NCBI RefSeq assembly: GCF_006715025.1
Contig: NZ_VFMK01000001.1
Location: 1,364,001-1,428,000 of the forward strand
Length of the DNA: 64,000 nt
Reading direction: 5' to 3'
DNA from: Serratia fonticola
Lineage (GTDB): Bacteria; Pseudomonadota; Gammaproteobacteria; Enterobacterales; Enterobacteriaceae
The position numbers were made by a program, and so were the translations under genes. Below are positions 34,692 through 45,433 of the stretch, one piece after another; position 1 is the stretch's first letter, and every line of letters begins with the position of its first letter. The notes below the pieces were generated by a model that saw only the letters and a program-made list of their open reading frames with translations, was not told where the DNA came from and searched no databases.

Positions 34692-37214
34692 ATGGCTGGG
34701 GATGACCGCGAGCCTATTGGGCGCAAAGGGAAACAAGCTAAACGTAACGCGCCGCGCAAACCGGCGCGCCGTCGCCGTGACGACGATTACGATGATTACG
34801 AAGAAGACGACTATCAGGATGAGTATGACGATGATGAGTACGATGACGAGGAAGAGGAAGAACGCATGCCGCGTAAGGTAAAAGCGAGCTCGCCACGTAG
34901 AAAGCGCCGTTGGCTTGGCCTGTTGATCAAACTGTTCCTGGTTATTGCCGTGTTGCTGGCGATTTATGGCGTCTATCTGGACTCCCAAATCCGCAGCCGT
35001 ATTGACGGCAAAGTCTGGCAGCTACCGGCGGCGGTTTATGGCCGGATGGTAAATCTGGAACCGGGCATGCCCTACAGTAAAAAGGAAATGGTCGCTCTGC
35101 TGGAAGGGATGCAATACCGTCAGGTGAGCCGCATGACCCGTCCGGGGGAATTCACCGTGCAGGCCAACAGTATTGAGCTGTTGCGCCGTCCATTTGATTT
35201 CCCGGATGGCAAAGAAGGCCAGATCCACGCACGCCTTGATTTCCAGAACAATGGTTTGGCGAAAATCGTTAACATGGAAAACCGGCGTAACTTTGGCTTC
35301 TTCCGTCTCGATCCGCGCCTGATCACTATGTTGCAATCCCCGAATGGGGAACAGCGTTTGTTTGTACCGCGTTCCGGCTTCCCGGATTTGCTGGTAGACA
35401 CGTTGATTGCTACTGAAGACCGCCATTTCTATGAGCATGATGGCATCAGCCCATACTCTATTGGCCGTGCGGTATTGGCTAACCTGACCGCCGGGCGTGC
35501 GGTGCAGGGGGGCAGTACCCTGACTCAGCAACTGGTGAAAAACCTGTTCCTGACCAATGAACGTTCACTATGGCGTAAGGCCAACGAAGCTTACATGGCT
35601 TTGTTGATGGACTATCGCTATAGCAAAGATCGTATTCTGGAACTGTACCTGAACGAGGTGTATCTCGGCCAGAGCGGCAGCGATCAGATCCGTGGTTTCC
35701 CACTGGCCAGTTTGTATTACTTCGGCCGCCCGGTGGATGAGCTGAGCCTTGATCAGCAGGCGCTGCTGGTGGGGATGGTGAAAGGGGCTTCGCTGTATAA
35801 CCCATGGCGTAATCCGCAACTGGCTCTGGAACGCCGTAACCTGGTGCTCAAGCTGTTGCAGAACCAAGGGGTGATTGACGCCGAGCTTTACAACATGCTG
35901 AGTGCCCGACCACTGGGTGTTCAGCCGAAAGGTGGGGTGATCTCTCCGCAACCGGCGTTTATGCAACTGGTGCGTCAGGAGTTGCAGAACAAACTGGGTG
36001 ACAAAGTTAACGATCTTTCCGGCGTGAAGATCTTCACCACGCTGGATCCGGTTTCGCAAGATGCGGCCGAAAAGGCGGTGGAAGATGGGATCCCTGCGCT
36101 GCGAGCGGCGCGCCATCTTAACGATCTGGAAGCGGCGATGGTAATCGTCGATCGCTTCACGGGTGAAGTCAGAGCCATGGTCGGCGGCGCCAACCCGCAG
36201 TTTGCCGGTTTCAACCGTGCGATCCAGGCTCGCCGTCTGGTGGGGTCACTGGCTAAGCCACCAACTTACCTGACCGCCCTGTCGGAACCGGATAAATACC
36301 GTCTCAATACCTGGTTGGCCGATCAGCCGTTGTCGATCAAGTTGTCAAACGGCAGTTCGTGGCAGCCTAACAACTACGATCGTCAGTTCCGTGGCCGCGT
36401 AATGTTGGTGGATGCGCTGGCGAACTCGCTAAACGTGCCGACGGTCAACCTGGGGATGTCCGTTGGGTTGGATCAGATCAGTGCCACACTGCAACGGTTG
36501 GGCATTCCTAAAACGGCGATCACGCCGGTGCCTTCCATGCTGTTAGGCGCTATCGGTCTGACGCCTATGGAAGTGGCGCAGGAATATCAGACGATCGCCA
36601 GCGGGGGGAACCGTGCGCCGCTGTCTGCGGTGCGTTCGGTTATTGCAGAAGACGGTTCAGTGCTGTATCAGAGCTTCCCACAGGCGGAGCGCGTCGTGCC
36701 TGCTCAGGCGGCTTACCTGACGCTGTATGCGATGCAACAGGGCGTAGCTCGCGGAACATCCCGTTCGCTGTCGGTCAAGTTCCCCAACTATAATCTGGCT
36801 GCCAAAACCGGTACCACCAACGACCTGCGTGACAGCTGGTTTGCAGGTATTGATGGTAAGGAAGTGGCGATTGCCTGGGTGGGGCGTGACAATAATGGTC
36901 CTGCCAAGCTGACCGGTGCCAACGGCGCACTGACCCTCTACCGCCGCTACCTGGAAAACCAGACGCCGCTGGTCTTGAAGCTGCAGCAACCGGAAGGGAT
37001 TAGCCAGATGGCTATCGACTCTGCCGGTAACTTTATCTGTGGTGGCAGTGGCTGGCGGACGATCCCCGTCTGGACGGAAAATCCTCAGGGATTATGCCAG
37101 GCCCAGATCAGCCAGGCTGCGGGACAGCAGCAAACACAGCCGCAACAGCCGCAAGGTGAGCAGAAAGATGCCAATGGGGTTGCAGGCTGGATCAAGGATA
37201 TGTTTGGTCAGTAA
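34692..37214 (+). CDS. mrcB: Bifunctional penicillin-binding protein 1b MrcB
   Basis: PBP1b polymerises and cross-links peptidoglycan. The 840-residue protein has a charged cytoplasmic tail very rich in Asp/Glu (about residues 30-58), one membrane anchor (near 78-98), a GT51 domain with EDRHFYEHDG and a transpeptidase domain with SLAK (active serine), SLN and KTGTT. It aligns with E. coli MrcB throughout, including the C-terminal GVAGWIKDMFG. The start at 34692 (MAGDDREPIGRKGK) matches E. coli. Confidence 0.97.
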   Translation: MAGDDREPIGRKGKQAKRNAPRKPARRRRDDDYDDYEEDDYQDEYDDDEYDDEEEEERMPRKVKASSPRRKRRWLGLLIKLFLVIAVLLAIYGVYLDSQIRSRIDGKVWQLPAAVYGRMVNLEPGMPYSKKEMVALLEGMQYRQVSRMTRPGEFTVQANSIELLRRPFDFPDGKEGQIHARLDFQNNGLAKIVNMENRRNFGFFRLDPRLITMLQSPNGEQRLFVPRSGFPDLLVDTLIATEDRHFYEHDGISPYSIGRAVLANLTAGRAVQGGSTLTQQLVKNLFLTNERSLWRKANEAYMALLMDYRYSKDRILELYLNEVYLGQSGSDQIRGFPLASLYYFGRPVDELSLDQQALLVGMVKGASLYNPWRNPQLALERRNLVLKLLQNQGVIDAELYNMLSARPLGVQPKGGVISPQPAFMQLVRQELQNKLGDKVNDLSGVKIFTTLDPVSQDAAEKAVEDGIPALRAARHLNDLEAAMVIVDRFTGEVRAMVGGANPQFAGFNRAIQARRLVGSLAKPPTYLTALSEPDKYRLNTWLADQPLSIKLSNGSSWQPNNYDRQFRGRVMLVDALANSLNVPTVNLGMSVGLDQISATLQRLGIPKTAITPVPSMLLGAIGLTPMEVAQEYQTIASGGNRAPLSAVRSVIAEDGSVLYQSFPQAERVVPAQAAYLTLYAMQQGVARGTSRSLSVKFPNYNLAAKTGTTNDLRDSWFAGIDGKEVAIAWVGRDNNGPAKLTGANGALTLYRRYLENQTPLVLKLQQPEGISQMAIDSAGNFICGGSGWRTIPVWTENPQGLCQAQISQAAGQQQTQPQQPQGEQKDANGVAGWIKDMFGQ

Positions 37215-37265
37215 CTGAGGTTTGCCATGTTAAGCGTGGTAACAAATTAATTTTTCTGTGTTATT

Positions 37266-37296
37266 AAGCCCGTTGCTTTGTGTTACGGGCTTTTTT
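37266..37296 (+). terminator. Terminator of mrcB
   Basis: An 8-bp stem AAGCCCGT / ACGGGCTT with an 11-base loop is followed by TTTTTT, 51 bases after the mrcB stop. Confidence 0.85.
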
Positions 37297-37412
37297 CTAT
37301 TTCCCGCCGGTTTTATTTCCTTTCGGTTAATGTGGCCGTAACCTCAATCCCACAGGGTTTTTCGGGCCGAAATGCGCTTGCAGTTCCACTTGGCTTCTGC
37401 ATAAAATGCGTC

Positions 37413-37431
37413 GCTTATAATAATTATTCTC
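37413..37431 (+). promoter_or_regulatory. Fur box upstream of fhuA
   Basis: The 19-mer GCTTATAATAATTATTCTC agrees with the Fur consensus GATAATGATAATCATTATC at 14 of 19 positions and lies 39 bases before the fhuA start. Iron-dependent repression of the fhu genes is expected. Confidence 0.7.
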
Positions 37432-37470
37432 GTTCACATTCGTTATCAAATCACTTCAGAGAAATCAGAC

Positions 37471-39669
37471 ATGCCGACCAAGCGTCACTCCACTTCACCG
37501 GCCAAAACCGGCTTTTCCCCTGTTAGCGTATTAGCCGCCACCATCGCTGCGGCGCTGACTATGTCAGCGGTTGCGGCTCAGACGACAGCTGCTGATGCTG
37601 AGACTATTACGGTGGTGGGGGGCAGCAGTGGTGGTGCCCAGCAAGAAAGCGCCTGGGGCCCGGTGGGGACCATTGTGGCGAAGCGCAGCGCAACCGGTAC
37701 CAAGACCGATACGCCGTTGGTGAAGACGCCACAGTCGATTTCTGTCGTGACGCGCGAGCAAATGGATACACTGCAGCCAACCTCCGTGAAAGAAGCTCTG
37801 GGTTTTACCCCCGGCGTCATGGTGGGAAGTCGCGGTAGTTCCAATGTTTATGATGCGGTTTATATTCGTGGTTTTGGCTCGGTAAACCAAAATATCTATC
37901 TGGATGGTTTGAAGCTGCAGGGTGATTATTTTAACGAAGCGGTGATTGATCCTTATTTCCTGGAGCGTGCAGAGGTTTTACGCGGACCTTCGTCTGTGCT
38001 TTACGGTAAGAGCAGCCCTGGGGGGATTGTCTCCCTGATCAGCAAACGCCCAACCACGGAACCGCTGAAAGAAATACAGTTCAAAATGGGTACGGATAAT
38101 CTGTTCCAGACAGGGTTTGATTTCGGCGATGCGCTAGATGATGACGGGAAGTACTCATTCCGTCTGACAGGGCTGGCAAAAGATGCAGACGATCAGCAGG
38201 AGATGTCCAAGGTAAAACGCTATGCCATTGCGCCCTCATTCAGTTGGCAGCCCGATGAGCATACTAATCTGACACTTTACTCCTACTTGCAAAACGATCC
38301 TAACCTTGGTTATTACGGCTGGTTGCCGATGCAAGGAACGGTACAGAATGCCCCTTATGGCAAGTTGCCTTCCAATTTTAATGAAGGTGAAAAGAGTAAC
38401 TTCTATTCGCGCCAGACGCGTATGTTCGGTTACAGCTTCTCGCATGATTTCGATGATACCTGGGCCATACGCCAGAACCTGCGTTATATGCAGTTGCATA
38501 CGAACCAGAACAACATCTATGGCACCGGAGTTGCTGCAGACAATATTACTCTGAACCGTAACTATATCGCCTCGGATGAGCGCCTGAATAACTTTAGTGT
38601 TGATACCCAAGGGCAGGCAAGGTTTGCAACCGCCCGCGTAGATCATACCGTGCTGGCTGGCGTAGATTTCATGCGTATGAGTAACGATATTCAGGGGGGA
38701 TGGGGTGTTGCAAGCCCTCTCGATCTGTCCAACCCGCAGTTCGGCAATGATACCAAAGGTGTTTTAAACCCAACCAGTAAAGTCAATGGTCAACAACAAG
38801 TGGGTATTTACCTGCAAGAGCAGGCCGAGTGGAATCAGTGGATCCTGACGGCCGGTACACGTTATGACTGGGCGAAAAGCACTGTTGAAGATCGTACGGA
38901 AAATGCATTGGTTCCTTACAGTGAGCAGAAGGATCATCAATCTACCAGTCGCGTTGGTGTGAACTATTTATTCGACAATGGTATTTCACCGTATGTCAGT
39001 TACGCGCAATCCTTTGAACCTAACGTCGGTGCAGGTTATGACGGAAAAGCTTTTGTTCCTTCTAAAGGCGAGCAATATGAAGCCGGCGTGAAATACATGC
39101 CGAAAGATAAGCCGCTCTCTGCAACGATTGCCGTCTATCAACTGACCAAGTCAAATAATCTGGTTACAGACATTGAGCACGCAAGTAGTGGTTGGTATCA
39201 ACAGCAAACGGGTGAAATTCGTTCAAGAGGTGTGGAGTTGGAAGGTAAGGCGGCACTGACGGCGAACATCAACGTGCTGGCTTCGTATACCTATACCGAT
39301 GCTGAATATACTGAAGACACCACTAACAAAGGTAATACACCTGCAATCATTCCTAAGCATATGGCATCGCTGTGGGGCGACTACACCTTCTATGAAACTG
39401 CGTTAAGTGGCCTGACCTTAGGGGCAGGGGTACGTTATACCGGTTCTACCTACGGGGACGAAGCCAATACCTTCAAAGTACCTGATTACACCGTCTGGAA
39501 TACCGTGATCAAGTATGATCTGGCTCGTTTCAACCTGCCTGGTTCCTCCGTTGCGCTTAACGTCAACAACCTGTTCGATAAAAAGTATGTATCCAGCTGT
39601 TTCGCCACTTATGGCTGTTTCTGGGGTGCGGAACGCCAGGTGGTTGCTACCGCAACCTTCCGTTTCTAA
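37471..39669 (+). CDS. fhuA: Ferrichrome outer-membrane receptor FhuA
   Basis: FhuA is the TonB-dependent receptor for ferrichrome and also a phage and colicin receptor. The 732-residue protein has a signal peptide, a TonB box-like ETITVVG (about residues 45-51), a plug domain (QESAWGPVGTIVAKRSATGTK split around residue 60; PQSISVVTREQM) and a beta barrel ending in a terminal aromatic (ATFRF). The paired cysteines near the C terminus (SSCFATYGCFWG) match FhuA. First gene of fhuACDB. Confidence 0.95.
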   Translation: MPTKRHSTSPAKTGFSPVSVLAATIAAALTMSAVAAQTTAADAETITVVGGSSGGAQQESAWGPVGTIVAKRSATGTKTDTPLVKTPQSISVVTREQMDTLQPTSVKEALGFTPGVMVGSRGSSNVYDAVYIRGFGSVNQNIYLDGLKLQGDYFNEAVIDPYFLERAEVLRGPSSVLYGKSSPGGIVSLISKRPTTEPLKEIQFKMGTDNLFQTGFDFGDALDDDGKYSFRLTGLAKDADDQQEMSKVKRYAIAPSFSWQPDEHTNLTLYSYLQNDPNLGYYGWLPMQGTVQNAPYGKLPSNFNEGEKSNFYSRQTRMFGYSFSHDFDDTWAIRQNLRYMQLHTNQNNIYGTGVAADNITLNRNYIASDERLNNFSVDTQGQARFATARVDHTVLAGVDFMRMSNDIQGGWGVASPLDLSNPQFGNDTKGVLNPTSKVNGQQQVGIYLQEQAEWNQWILTAGTRYDWAKSTVEDRTENALVPYSEQKDHQSTSRVGVNYLFDNGISPYVSYAQSFEPNVGAGYDGKAFVPSKGEQYEAGVKYMPKDKPLSATIAVYQLTKSNNLVTDIEHASSGWYQQQTGEIRSRGVELEGKAALTANINVLASYTYTDAEYTEDTTNKGNTPAIIPKHMASLWGDYTFYETALSGLTLGAGVRYTGSTYGDEANTFKVPDYTVWNTVIKYDLARFNLPGSSVALNVNNLFDKKYVSSCFATYGCFWGAERQVVATATFRF

Positions 39670-39716
39670 TCGGGTAACGGGGGCGGCGATGAGGCGCCCC
39701 CAGCAAAGCAGGGCCT

Positions 39717-40514
39717 ATGCAGGATAAACACCTTAATCGCGATGCCACATTTCAACTGGAAAACGTGAGCTTTGCTGTTCCAGGGCGCGTGCTGCTACAG
39801 CCGCTGTCATTGACCTTCCCCCAGGGCAAAGTGTGTGGGTTGATTGGCCATAATGGCTCTGGCAAATCCACATTGCTGAAAATTCTCGGTCGTCATCAAA
39901 ATCCGACCTCCGGCCAGGCGTTGCTAAATGGGCAACCCTTAGCGCAATGGGACAGTAAAGCCTTTGCCCGTCAGGTGGCCTATTTACCCCAGCAGTTACC
40001 CGCAGCGGAAGGAATGACGGTGCGCGAGCTGGTGGCTGTTGGCCGCTATCCATGGCATGGCGCATTAGGTCGTTTCAAAGCAGGCGATCGCGAGCGGGTA
40101 GAAGAGGCGATCGCGTTGGTGGGGCTGAAGCCTTTTGCCAACCGTTTAGTAGACAGCCTTTCCGGTGGCGAACGCCAGCGAGCCTGGCTGGCGATGATGG
40201 TGGCGCAGGACAGTCGTTGCCTGTTGCTGGATGAACCGACTTCGGCACTGGATATTGCGCATCAGGTTGACGTGCTGGCCTTGATCCAACGCCTGAGCCA
40301 TGAGCGCGGTTTGACGGTGATTGCGGTATTGCACGATATCAATATGGCTGCGCGTTATTGCGATCATCTGGTCGCGCTGCGAGGCGGTGAAATGATTGCT
40401 CAAGGTTCATCACTTGAGCTGATGCAAGAGCCGGTTCTGGAACAGATTTACGGTATTCCGATGGGGATATTGCCGCATCCGAGTGGCGGTGCACCAGTGA
40501 GCTTCGTCTATTAA
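39717..40514 (+). CDS. fhuC: Ferric hydroxamate import ATPase FhuC
   Basis: FhuC powers import of iron(III)-hydroxamates across the inner membrane with FhuB and FhuD. The 265-residue ATPase has GHNGSGKST (Walker A), LSGGERQR (signature) and CLLLDEPTSALD (Walker B). It follows fhuA by 47 bases and its TAA overlaps the fhuD ATG (TAATG). Confidence 0.96.
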   Translation: MQDKHLNRDATFQLENVSFAVPGRVLLQPLSLTFPQGKVCGLIGHNGSGKSTLLKILGRHQNPTSGQALLNGQPLAQWDSKAFARQVAYLPQQLPAAEGMTVRELVAVGRYPWHGALGRFKAGDRERVEEAIALVGLKPFANRLVDSLSGGERQRAWLAMMVAQDSRCLLLDEPTSALDIAHQVDVLALIQRLSHERGLTVIAVLHDINMAARYCDHLVALRGGEMIAQGSSLELMQEPVLEQIYGIPMGILPHPSGGAPVSFVY

Positions 40515-41419
40515 TGTCCTCTTCTGCCGATTTTCATCATGACCCCCTGCGCCGCCGCTTATTGACAGCGATGGCGCTATCTCCGCTGCTCTTTTCCTTG
40601 CCAACGCGTGCGGCAGGTTCGCCCGATATTACCCGTATCGTGGCGTTGGAATGGTTACCTGTTGAGCTATTAATCGCCTTGGGCGTGGTGCCGCTGGCGG
40701 TCGCCGATATTCATAATTACAACCTGTGGGTGCAAGATCCGCAATTGCCGGATTCGGTGATCGATGTTGGTCAGCGGACTGAGCCTAATCTGGAGCTGTT
40801 ACAACAGCTCAACCCTTCCTTGATCCTGCTTTCCAAAGGTTACGGCCCTTCAGCGCAAAAACTGCGACCCATCGGTGAGACCATGGAGTTTGGCTTTAAC
40901 GACGGCAGTGGCAAACCGCTGACCGTGGGCAGAAACTCGTTACAGCAATTGGCACAGCGGCTGGGGTTGGAAGCACGCGCAACTCAGCATTTACAGCAGT
41001 TTGATACTTTCCTGCTGGCGGCGCGCAGCCGTTTACAGGGGTACAGGCAGCAGCCTTTGCTGTTGTTTTCGTTGCTGGATACCCGCCATGTGCTGGTGAT
41101 TGGCCAGAAAAGCCTGTTCCAGGAAGTGATGGACCAATTGGGTATCGAGAATGCCTGGCAAGGAGAAACCAATTTCTGGGGCACTGCGGTGGTGGGTATT
41201 GAACGTTTGGCGGCGGTGAAAAACGCAAGGGCGATTTATCTCGATCATGGCAATCAAGCCATGATGGATAAAGTCAGTTCAACGCCGCTTTGGCAGGCGC
41301 TCCCCTTTATCCGCCAGGGGCAGCTGCGGCAGGTGCCCGCCGTATGGTTTTATGGTGCGACGCTTTCGGCCATGCGTTTTTGCCGATTGCTGGAACAGGC
41401 ACAGGAGGCGCGCTCATGA
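40514..41419 (+). CDS. fhuD: Hydroxamate siderophore-binding protein FhuD
   Basis: FhuD is the periplasmic binding protein that hands ferric hydroxamates to FhuB. The 301-residue protein has an N-terminal twin-arginine segment (RRRLLTAMALSPLLF), EWLPVELLIALG and DVGQRTEPNLELL as in E. coli, and ends PAVWFYGATLSAMRF. The twin arginines suggest Tat export, as in E. coli FhuD. It overlaps fhuB by 4 bases. Confidence 0.96.
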   Translation: MSSSADFHHDPLRRRLLTAMALSPLLFSLPTRAAGSPDITRIVALEWLPVELLIALGVVPLAVADIHNYNLWVQDPQLPDSVIDVGQRTEPNLELLQQLNPSLILLSKGYGPSAQKLRPIGETMEFGFNDGSGKPLTVGRNSLQQLAQRLGLEARATQHLQQFDTFLLAARSRLQGYRQQPLLLFSLLDTRHVLVIGQKSLFQEVMDQLGIENAWQGETNFWGTAVVGIERLAAVKNARAIYLDHGNQAMMDKVSSTPLWQALPFIRQGQLRQVPAVWFYGATLSAMRFCRLLEQAQEARS

Positions 41420-43404
41420 GTGCACGTTTTCGTATCCTGCCTGTAACGTTGATGATTGTCTTGCTGGCGGTGGCGAGCGGGCTGACGCTATGCAATCTGT
41501 TGCATCAACTGCCGTGGGCGCAGTGGTCACAAGCGTTAGTGTCGCCAGACATCGACAATGTCGATCAGATGTTGTTCCACTATAGCCTGTTGCCACGCCT
41601 TTCGGTCTCGTTGCTGGTGGGGGCAGGGCTGGGATTGGTAGGGGTATTGTTCCAGCAGGTATTACGCAATCCCTTGGCCGAGCCCGCGACATTAGGTGTT
41701 TCAGCGGGGGCCCAACTTGGGCTAACTATCGCCACGTTATGGATGCTGCCGGGTGGAGAGCTGACCCGTCAACTGGCCGCCATGGTTGGTGCGATTGTGG
41801 TTGGCGGGCTGGTCTTCGGCGTTGCCTGGGGCAAGCGGATGTCTCCCGTGACGTTAATTCTGGCCGGTCTGGTGCTCGGGCTCTATTGCGGCGCGGTTAA
41901 CAGCCTGTTGGCCCTGTTCAATTACGATCAGCTACAAGGCTTGTTCCTGTGGAGCACCGGTGCTCTGAACCAGCAAGACTGGGGGACCGTACAGTTTATC
42001 CTGCCTCGCCTGTTAATTACTGCCGTACTGGCTGCTTTACTGATCCGTCCGCTGACCTTGTTAGGGCTTGATGATGGCGTGGCACGCAACCTTGGGCTGG
42101 GCCTGGCGGTGTCACGTTTTGCTGCTCTGGCATTGGCCATTGTGTTCAGTGCGATGCTGGTTAACGCGGTTGGCGTGATCGGTTTTATTGGTTTATTTGC
42201 GCCGTTAATGGCCAAGATGTTGGGCGCGCGTCGTTTAGCGCACCGCATGATGTTGGCTCCGTTATTAGGGGCGTTGCTATTGTGGTTGACCGATCAGGTG
42301 ATGATCTGGCTGACGCAGAATTGGCGCGAAATTCCAACCGGTGCGGCCACGGCACTTATTGGTGCTCCGCTGTTGCTGTGGTTATTACCCCGTTTACGTA
42401 GCAGTGTGACCCCACCACCGATGGATCTCGGTGATAAAGTACCTGCCGAACGTGGGTATTTGCCGGTGTGGATCCTGGCGGGGAGCGTTTTGCTATTGGC
42501 TGGGATTGGCGTAGCGCTGATGTTTGGGCAAAACGCCAGCGGTTGGCACTGGAGCGTGGGAAGTGAGCTTGAAGCGTTGATGCCGTGGCGCTGGCCACGC
42601 GTGGTCTCGGCCTTGGCGGCCGGTATGATGCTGGCCGTGGCGGGTACTTTGATCCAGAAATTGACCGGTAATCCGATGTCGAGTCCGGAAGTCTTGGGGA
42701 TCAGCTCGGGCGCGGCTTTTGGCGTTGTGGTGATGCTGTTTATCGTACCGGGGAACGCTTTTGTCTGGCTGCTGCCTGCTGGAAGCCTGGGGGCCGCAGC
42801 AACGCTGCTGGTCATTATGGTTGCTGCCGGGCGCGGTGGGTTTTCCACTGAGCGTATGTTGTTGGCGGGGATCGCTCTCAGCACAGCCTTTACAACGACC
42901 CTATTTTTGCTGCTTGCCAGCGGCGATCCGCGCATGGGCGGCCTGCTGGTCTGGCTTTCAGGCTCAACCTATTCGGTGGATGCTCCGCAGGCGATACGCA
43001 CCGCAACGGTGGCCGGTGGGTTGATGATATTGGCCCCCCTTTGCCGACGTTGGCTGACTATCCTGCCATTAGGCAGTGCCACAGCACGTTCCGTGGGGAT
43101 CGCATTGACGCCGGCCCGGCTGACTATCTTGTTGCTGGCGGCCACGCTGACGGCAATGGCAACGTTAACCGTTGGACCATTGAGTTTTATCGGCTTGATG
43201 GCTCCCCATATGGCGCGCATGCTTGGCTTCCGCCGTGCACTGCCACAGATGGTCATTGCGGCGCTGCTAGGAGGCTTACTGATGGTCTTTGCAGATTGGT
43301 GTGGTCGGATGGTGATGTTCCCTTATCAAATCCCGGCTGGGCTGCTGGCGACCTTTATTGGTGCGCCGTACTTTGTCTATCTGCTGCGTAAGCAAACTTC
43401 ATAG
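41416..43404 (+). CDS. fhuB: Ferric hydroxamate permease FhuB
   Basis: FhuB is a fused double permease of the FecCD family with about twenty membrane segments; each half carries the family's GLFAPLMAK / GLMAPHMAR type cytoplasmic loop that contacts FhuC. The 662-residue length is that of E. coli FhuB (660). The start at 41416 overlaps the fhuD stop; an earlier frame start at 41290 lies inside fhuD and is rejected. A terminator follows 26 bases after the stop. Confidence 0.95.
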   Translation: MSARFRILPVTLMIVLLAVASGLTLCNLLHQLPWAQWSQALVSPDIDNVDQMLFHYSLLPRLSVSLLVGAGLGLVGVLFQQVLRNPLAEPATLGVSAGAQLGLTIATLWMLPGGELTRQLAAMVGAIVVGGLVFGVAWGKRMSPVTLILAGLVLGLYCGAVNSLLALFNYDQLQGLFLWSTGALNQQDWGTVQFILPRLLITAVLAALLIRPLTLLGLDDGVARNLGLGLAVSRFAALALAIVFSAMLVNAVGVIGFIGLFAPLMAKMLGARRLAHRMMLAPLLGALLLWLTDQVMIWLTQNWREIPTGAATALIGAPLLLWLLPRLRSSVTPPPMDLGDKVPAERGYLPVWILAGSVLLLAGIGVALMFGQNASGWHWSVGSELEALMPWRWPRVVSALAAGMMLAVAGTLIQKLTGNPMSSPEVLGISSGAAFGVVVMLFIVPGNAFVWLLPAGSLGAAATLLVIMVAAGRGGFSTERMLLAGIALSTAFTTTLFLLLASGDPRMGGLLVWLSGSTYSVDAPQAIRTATVAGGLMILAPLCRRWLTILPLGSATARSVGIALTPARLTILLLAATLTAMATLTVGPLSFIGLMAPHMARMLGFRRALPQMVIAALLGGLLMVFADWCGRMVMFPYQIPAGLLATFIGAPYFVYLLRKQTS

Positions 43405-43429
43405 ACAATCTCGGGTTACCCCATTGCCA

Positions 43430-43462
43430 CAAGGGCTCAGCATTGCTGGGCCCTTGGTTTTT
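43430..43462 (+). terminator. Terminator of the fhu operon
   Basis: CAAGGGCTCAGC / GCTGGGCCCTTG forms a 12-bp stem with one mismatch and a 3-base loop, followed by GTTTTT. Confidence 0.85.
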
Positions 43463-43603
43463 CAGGCAGTTGCAACATATTGCGTGGCACTGCGTAAAAT
43501 TGAAAGTTAGGGGTAAAACGGCCGCCAGTCGGGCTGGTGAGATGAATATACTGCGGATGGGTGCTCTGGATCTTTGTATCTGGAGCCGCGGCAAAAGGTA
43601 CCA

Positions 43604-43657
43604 AGAGAAAAGCCCCGAGTCGATAATATCAACCCGAGGCCAACTCTAACGCCGAAC
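43604..43657 (-). ncRNA. Candidate Sok-type antisense RNA
   Basis: On the minus strand a promoter with -35 TTGCCT (43692-43687), a 17-bp spacer and -10 TAACCT (43669-43664) points at a short transcript beginning near 43657. It would end at a hairpin whose 13-bp stem (43640-43628 with 43624-43612, three G.U pairs, 3-base loop) is followed by TTTTCTCTT (43611-43603). The roughly 54-nt RNA is antisense to the leader of the hok-like gene, as Sok RNAs are. Start and end are inferred from sequence only. Confidence 0.7.
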
Positions 43658-43704
43658 AACGTTAGGTTAGCTTCTTATCTGCCGAGAGGCAAGGAGAAGG
43701 AGGC

Positions 43705-43860
43705 ATGATGCCAAACAGAGGAAATATCGTAAAACTGGTCGTTATCTGTACCACGGTAATCTTGTTGGTATGGATAACGCGCAGCAAACTTTGTGAGCTG
43801 CGTATTCGATCGGGCAACACGGAGGTTGCGGCCATTTTGGCCTACGAATCCGAACGGTAA
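43705..43860 (+). CDS. hok: Hok/Gef-family type I toxin
   Basis: This 51-residue gene encodes a membrane toxin of the Hok/Gef family, which depolarises the inner membrane when translated. Visible features are an N-terminal membrane segment (VKLVVICTTVILLVWI, residues 9-24), then SKLCELRIRSGNTEVAA and the family ending AYESER. A strong AAGGAGAAGGAGG site precedes the ATG; a second ATG follows at once. The long structured leader (about 43500-43704) with an antisense RNA candidate fits the type I arrangement. A 35-codon frame upstream (43542-43649) is where a mok-like coupling frame would be, but it stops 55 bases before the toxin. Confidence 0.88.
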   Translation: MMPNRGNIVKLVVICTTVILLVWITRSKLCELRIRSGNTEVAAILAYESER

Positions 43861-43867
43861 GGCAACT

Positions 43868-43904
43868 CAACCCAGCGGCGGGGGCTTGCTCCCGCCCATT
43901 GGTT
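43868..43904 (+). terminator. Hairpin at the hok 3' end
   Basis: CAACCCA...GGCGGG / CCCGCC...TTGGTTG forms a long imperfect stem just after the toxin stop. It could serve as terminator or as the 3' fold-back structure that hok messages need for stability; no T run follows. Confidence 0.5.
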
Positions 43905-43941
43905 GTAGGTGCGTAGATCCATGAGCACCCATCTACCAACG

Positions 43942-43970
43942 AAAACGGCGAGCCTTAGGCTCGCCGTTTT
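43942..43970. terminator. Bidirectional terminator between hok and metK
   Basis: A perfect 13-bp stem AAAACGGCGAGCC / GGCTCGCCGTTTT with loop TTA has T runs on both strands. It should end metK on the minus strand (18 bases after its stop) and the hok message on the plus strand. Confidence 0.9.
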
Positions 43971-43988
43971 TACATCTTACGCTCCGTC

Positions 43989-45143
<1,155 letters not shown>

Positions 45144-45287
45144 GGTGTTCTTTACCTTGCATAAGACGGTTTGGAAATTACTGCACAGCGCTGGAGATCC
45201 GGGCATCAGAGCGAAGGGTCTTCCGCTGATGGCGAGATGCATCCTGCAACGCCCCTCAGGCAAAGCCGTTAAGCAGTTTATCAGTTA

Positions 45288-45319
45288 ACCAGTATAGATG
45301 GATTAACATCTGGACGTCT
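45288..45319 (-). promoter_or_regulatory. Tandem met-box array upstream of metK
   Basis: Four consecutive 8-mers agree with the MetJ box AGACGTCT: GGACGTCT (45312-45319, 7 of 8), TAACATCT (5 of 8), AGATGGAT (5 of 8) and ACCAGTAT (4 of 8). MetJ binds such phased, individually weak repeats cooperatively. Repression by MetJ with S-adenosylmethionine is inferred. Confidence 0.65.
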
Positions 45320-45433
45320 ATTTTAGGTCAGGCTTTAGCCGGATTGCCAGAAATTTTTTACCGCGCCGCTCTTTTACGCAAAGCGACAGCCGCCATTTTC
45401 ATCGCTTGAAACAGTTTTCGGCGAATTTTCATT

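Noticed and set aside
34629..34988. Minus-strand frame whose product looks like a strongly hydrophobic membrane protein (runs of V, I, L, F)
   Set aside because: It is the antisense of the Asp/Glu-rich cytoplasmic tail of MrcB; GAC/GAT/GAA codons read backwards give V, I, F. No ribosome site or family match.
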